A stretch of DNA of 24,207 bases, taken from contig CAYJAQ010000020.1 of the NCBI GenBank assembly GCA_964368275.1, positions 1 through 24,207 of the forward strand, given 5' to 3'. The position numbers and the translations under genes were made by a program. The stretch is from CAYJAQ01 sp964368275. GTDB lineage: Bacteria > Bacillota_I > Bacilli_A > ML615J-28 > CAG-313. Below are positions 23,650 through 24,207 of the stretch, one piece after another. A model generated the notes under the pieces. The model searched no databases. It was given only the letters and a program-made list of their open reading frames with translations, and had not been told where the DNA came from. Positions within the stretch are counted from its first letter, which is position 1. Each line of letters begins with the position of its first letter.

Positions 23650-23991
23650 ATGAATAAAAAGCAATCTGAACCATTGATGTTCATTGATACGGCCTATAAA
23701 GTATCTAATCAATACACTCAAAGTGCGTACGATAGCAGATACCCAAAGCCTAAGGTAGAAGTGTTAAAAGTTGATGAAAAACCAATAGACAATAACCTAT
23801 TATTAAAATTAGATAGTATTATTAGTTTATATAATAAGGACAGACCGGTTGTGTGTGAAATTCTCTCAGATAATCTGTATGAGTGCATTCCATATGCCAA
23901 AGATAATAATAGCTTATATGTTAAACAAAATGGTGAAAATAAACAAATAAAACTATCAGATATTTCTGACATATTTATTGTCAGATTTTAA
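23650..23991 (+). CDS. Small protein of unknown function, abutting a tRNA gene
   Basis: A 113-aa predicted soluble protein with no signal peptide or membrane segment. The first 55 residues are polar and likely extended ('QYTQSAYDSRYPKPKVEV'). The C-terminal half looks like a small alpha/beta or beta-barrel fold with alternating hydrophobic residues ('VVCEILSDNLYECIPY', 'LYVKQ', 'IKLSDISDIFIVRF'). I do not recognise the family. ATG 23650 is preferred, with GGTGAT just upstream; a TTG at 23620 in the same frame is a weaker alternative. The stop TAA (23989-23991) is directly followed by the first base of the tRNA, so the two probably share a transcript. The coding bias and clean frame support a real gene. 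Confidence 0.7.
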   Translation: MNKKQSEPLMFIDTAYKVSNQYTQSAYDSRYPKPKVEVLKVDEKPIDNNLLLKLDSIISLYNKDRPVVCEILSDNLYECIPYAKDNNSLYVKQNGENKQIKLSDISDIFIVRF

Positions 23992-24083
23992 GGAGGAATA
24001 CCCAAGCGGCTGAAGGGGCTTGTTTCGAAAGCTAGTAGACCGGGAAAACTGGTGCAGGGGTTCAAATCCCCTTTCCTCCGCCA
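23992..24083 (+). tRNA. tRNA-Ser (CGA), class II, CCA encoded
   Basis: The acceptor stem GGAGGAA (23992-23998) pairs with TTCCTCC (24073-24079), followed by discriminator G and encoded CCA (24081-24083). The D stem is CCC/GGG, and a long variable arm has stem ACCGG/CTGGT (24039-24043 with 24049-24053). The T arm is AGGGG-TTCAAAT-CCCCT. The anticodon loop TTCGAAA (24024-24030) gives CGA, reading UCG codons. The long variable arm and 'GGAGGAATACCCAAG' start are typical of bacterial tRNA-Ser. The anticodon stem CTTGT/GCTAG has one U-U mismatch and one G-U pair. A shifted register pairs better but would break the normal spacing. Confidence 0.88.
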
Positions 24084-24094
24084 TTAAAGTAAGT

Positions 24095-24120
24095 AAAGTA
24101 CCAAGTGATTGGTACTTTTT
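24095..24120 (+). terminator. Terminator after the tRNA gene
   Basis: AAAGTACCAA (24095-24104) pairs perfectly with TTGGTACTTT (24109-24118) around GTGA, with the T run ending at 24120. It lies 11 bases after the tRNA CCA end. Confidence 0.92.
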
Positions 24121-24165
24121 AATTCTTCTAGTATTAGAGGACTATTTTGTTAAATTTTTATGTTA

Positions 24166-24192
24166 AAATAGTTGACTGAAAATCAACTATTT
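24166..24192. repeat. 10-bp inverted repeat at the right edge (operator or terminator)
   Basis: AAATAGTTGA (24166-24175) pairs with TCAACTATTT (24183-24192) around CTGAAAA. A TTGACT (24172-24177) overlaps it and TGTAAT lies 17 bases further (24195-24200), so it could be an operator on a promoter for a gene beyond the edge. Read on the minus strand it could be the terminator of a leftward gene. The window ends too soon to decide. Confidence 0.4.
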
Positions 24193-24207
24193 GATGTAAT
24201 ATTATCA

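Noticed and set aside
23624..23652. Promoter TTGTTC with 17 bases to TAATAT before the small gene
   Set aside because: The -10 box would overlap the ATG at 23650, so transcription would start inside the gene; read-through from coaX is as likely.
23992..24083. tRNA-Glu (anticodon TTC) from the better-paired anticodon stem
   Set aside because: The long variable arm, acceptor sequence and D/T arms are those of tRNA-Ser, and this register removes base 26 and shortens the D stem.
1..24207. Mobile elements, CRISPR array, phage genes or toxin-antitoxin pairs
   Set aside because: No transposase, integrase or terminal repeats, no regularly spaced repeats, and no suitable small gene pairs were seen.

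Overview
The window is AT-rich, gene-dense DNA from a low-GC, Gram-positive-type bacterium. It has strong AGGAGG ribosome sites, sigma-A-type promoters, lipobox signal peptides and A/U-flanked hairpin terminators. TGA ends at least two genes (1254-1256 and 19889-19891), so the standard bacterial code is the best reading. Two large surface proteins end in a C-terminal membrane helix with a basic tail and no LPXTG motif, and three more exported proteins are lipoproteins. That points by inference to a wall-poor or deep-branching Bacilli/Mollicutes-like lineage (Acholeplasma/Izemoplasma/RF39/Haloplasma style). No marker gene here settles the taxonomy.

Almost the whole window is an alpha-glucan (starch, glycogen, pullulan, maltodextrin) utilisation island. 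Left part (1-4738, + strand): the 3' end of a GH13-like enzyme, a three-gene ABC-2 exporter (ATPase plus two permeases), and a cytoplasmic neopullulanase/cyclomaltodextrinase-type GH13. A compact bidirectional terminator separates these from a convergent, membrane-anchored type I pullulanase (7552-4742, - strand). Divergent promoters at 7575-7660 drive the pullulanase leftward. Rightward they drive an RDD protein, a surface lipoprotein GH13 amylase and a DUF1189 (YvdJ/MalA-like) membrane protein.

The central operon (10684-22778) starts at a clear promoter overlapped by two LacI-family-like operator repeats. It encodes a non-catalytic, internally duplicated CBM41-type surface glucan-binding protein, a lipoprotein maltodextrin-binding protein, a hairpin attenuator, a MalF-like permease with a very large extracytoplasmic insertion, a MalG-like permease, a GH13 alpha-glucosidase, and 4-alpha-glucanotransferase (malQ). 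The last gene is an InlB-repeat/SGNH-hydrolase lipoprotein interrupted by an in-frame UGA. No importer ATPase (MalK/MsmX) and no LacI-type regulator lie in the window, so both must be supplied from elsewhere.

Inferred working model: the surface CBM protein and binding lipoprotein capture glucans, the anchored pullulanase and lipoprotein amylase trim them outside, the MalEFG-like importer takes up maltodextrins, and the cytoplasmic neopullulanase, alpha-glucosidase and MalQ process them. This would be a membrane-tethered analogue of a Sus-like system.

The right end returns to housekeeping genes: type III pantothenate kinase (coaX) with its own promoter, a small unrecognised protein, and a class II tRNA-Ser whose first base directly follows that protein's stop codon. 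A terminator and an edge inverted repeat follow. No stretch over 300 bases is gene-free. I saw no insertion sequence, CRISPR array or rRNA.
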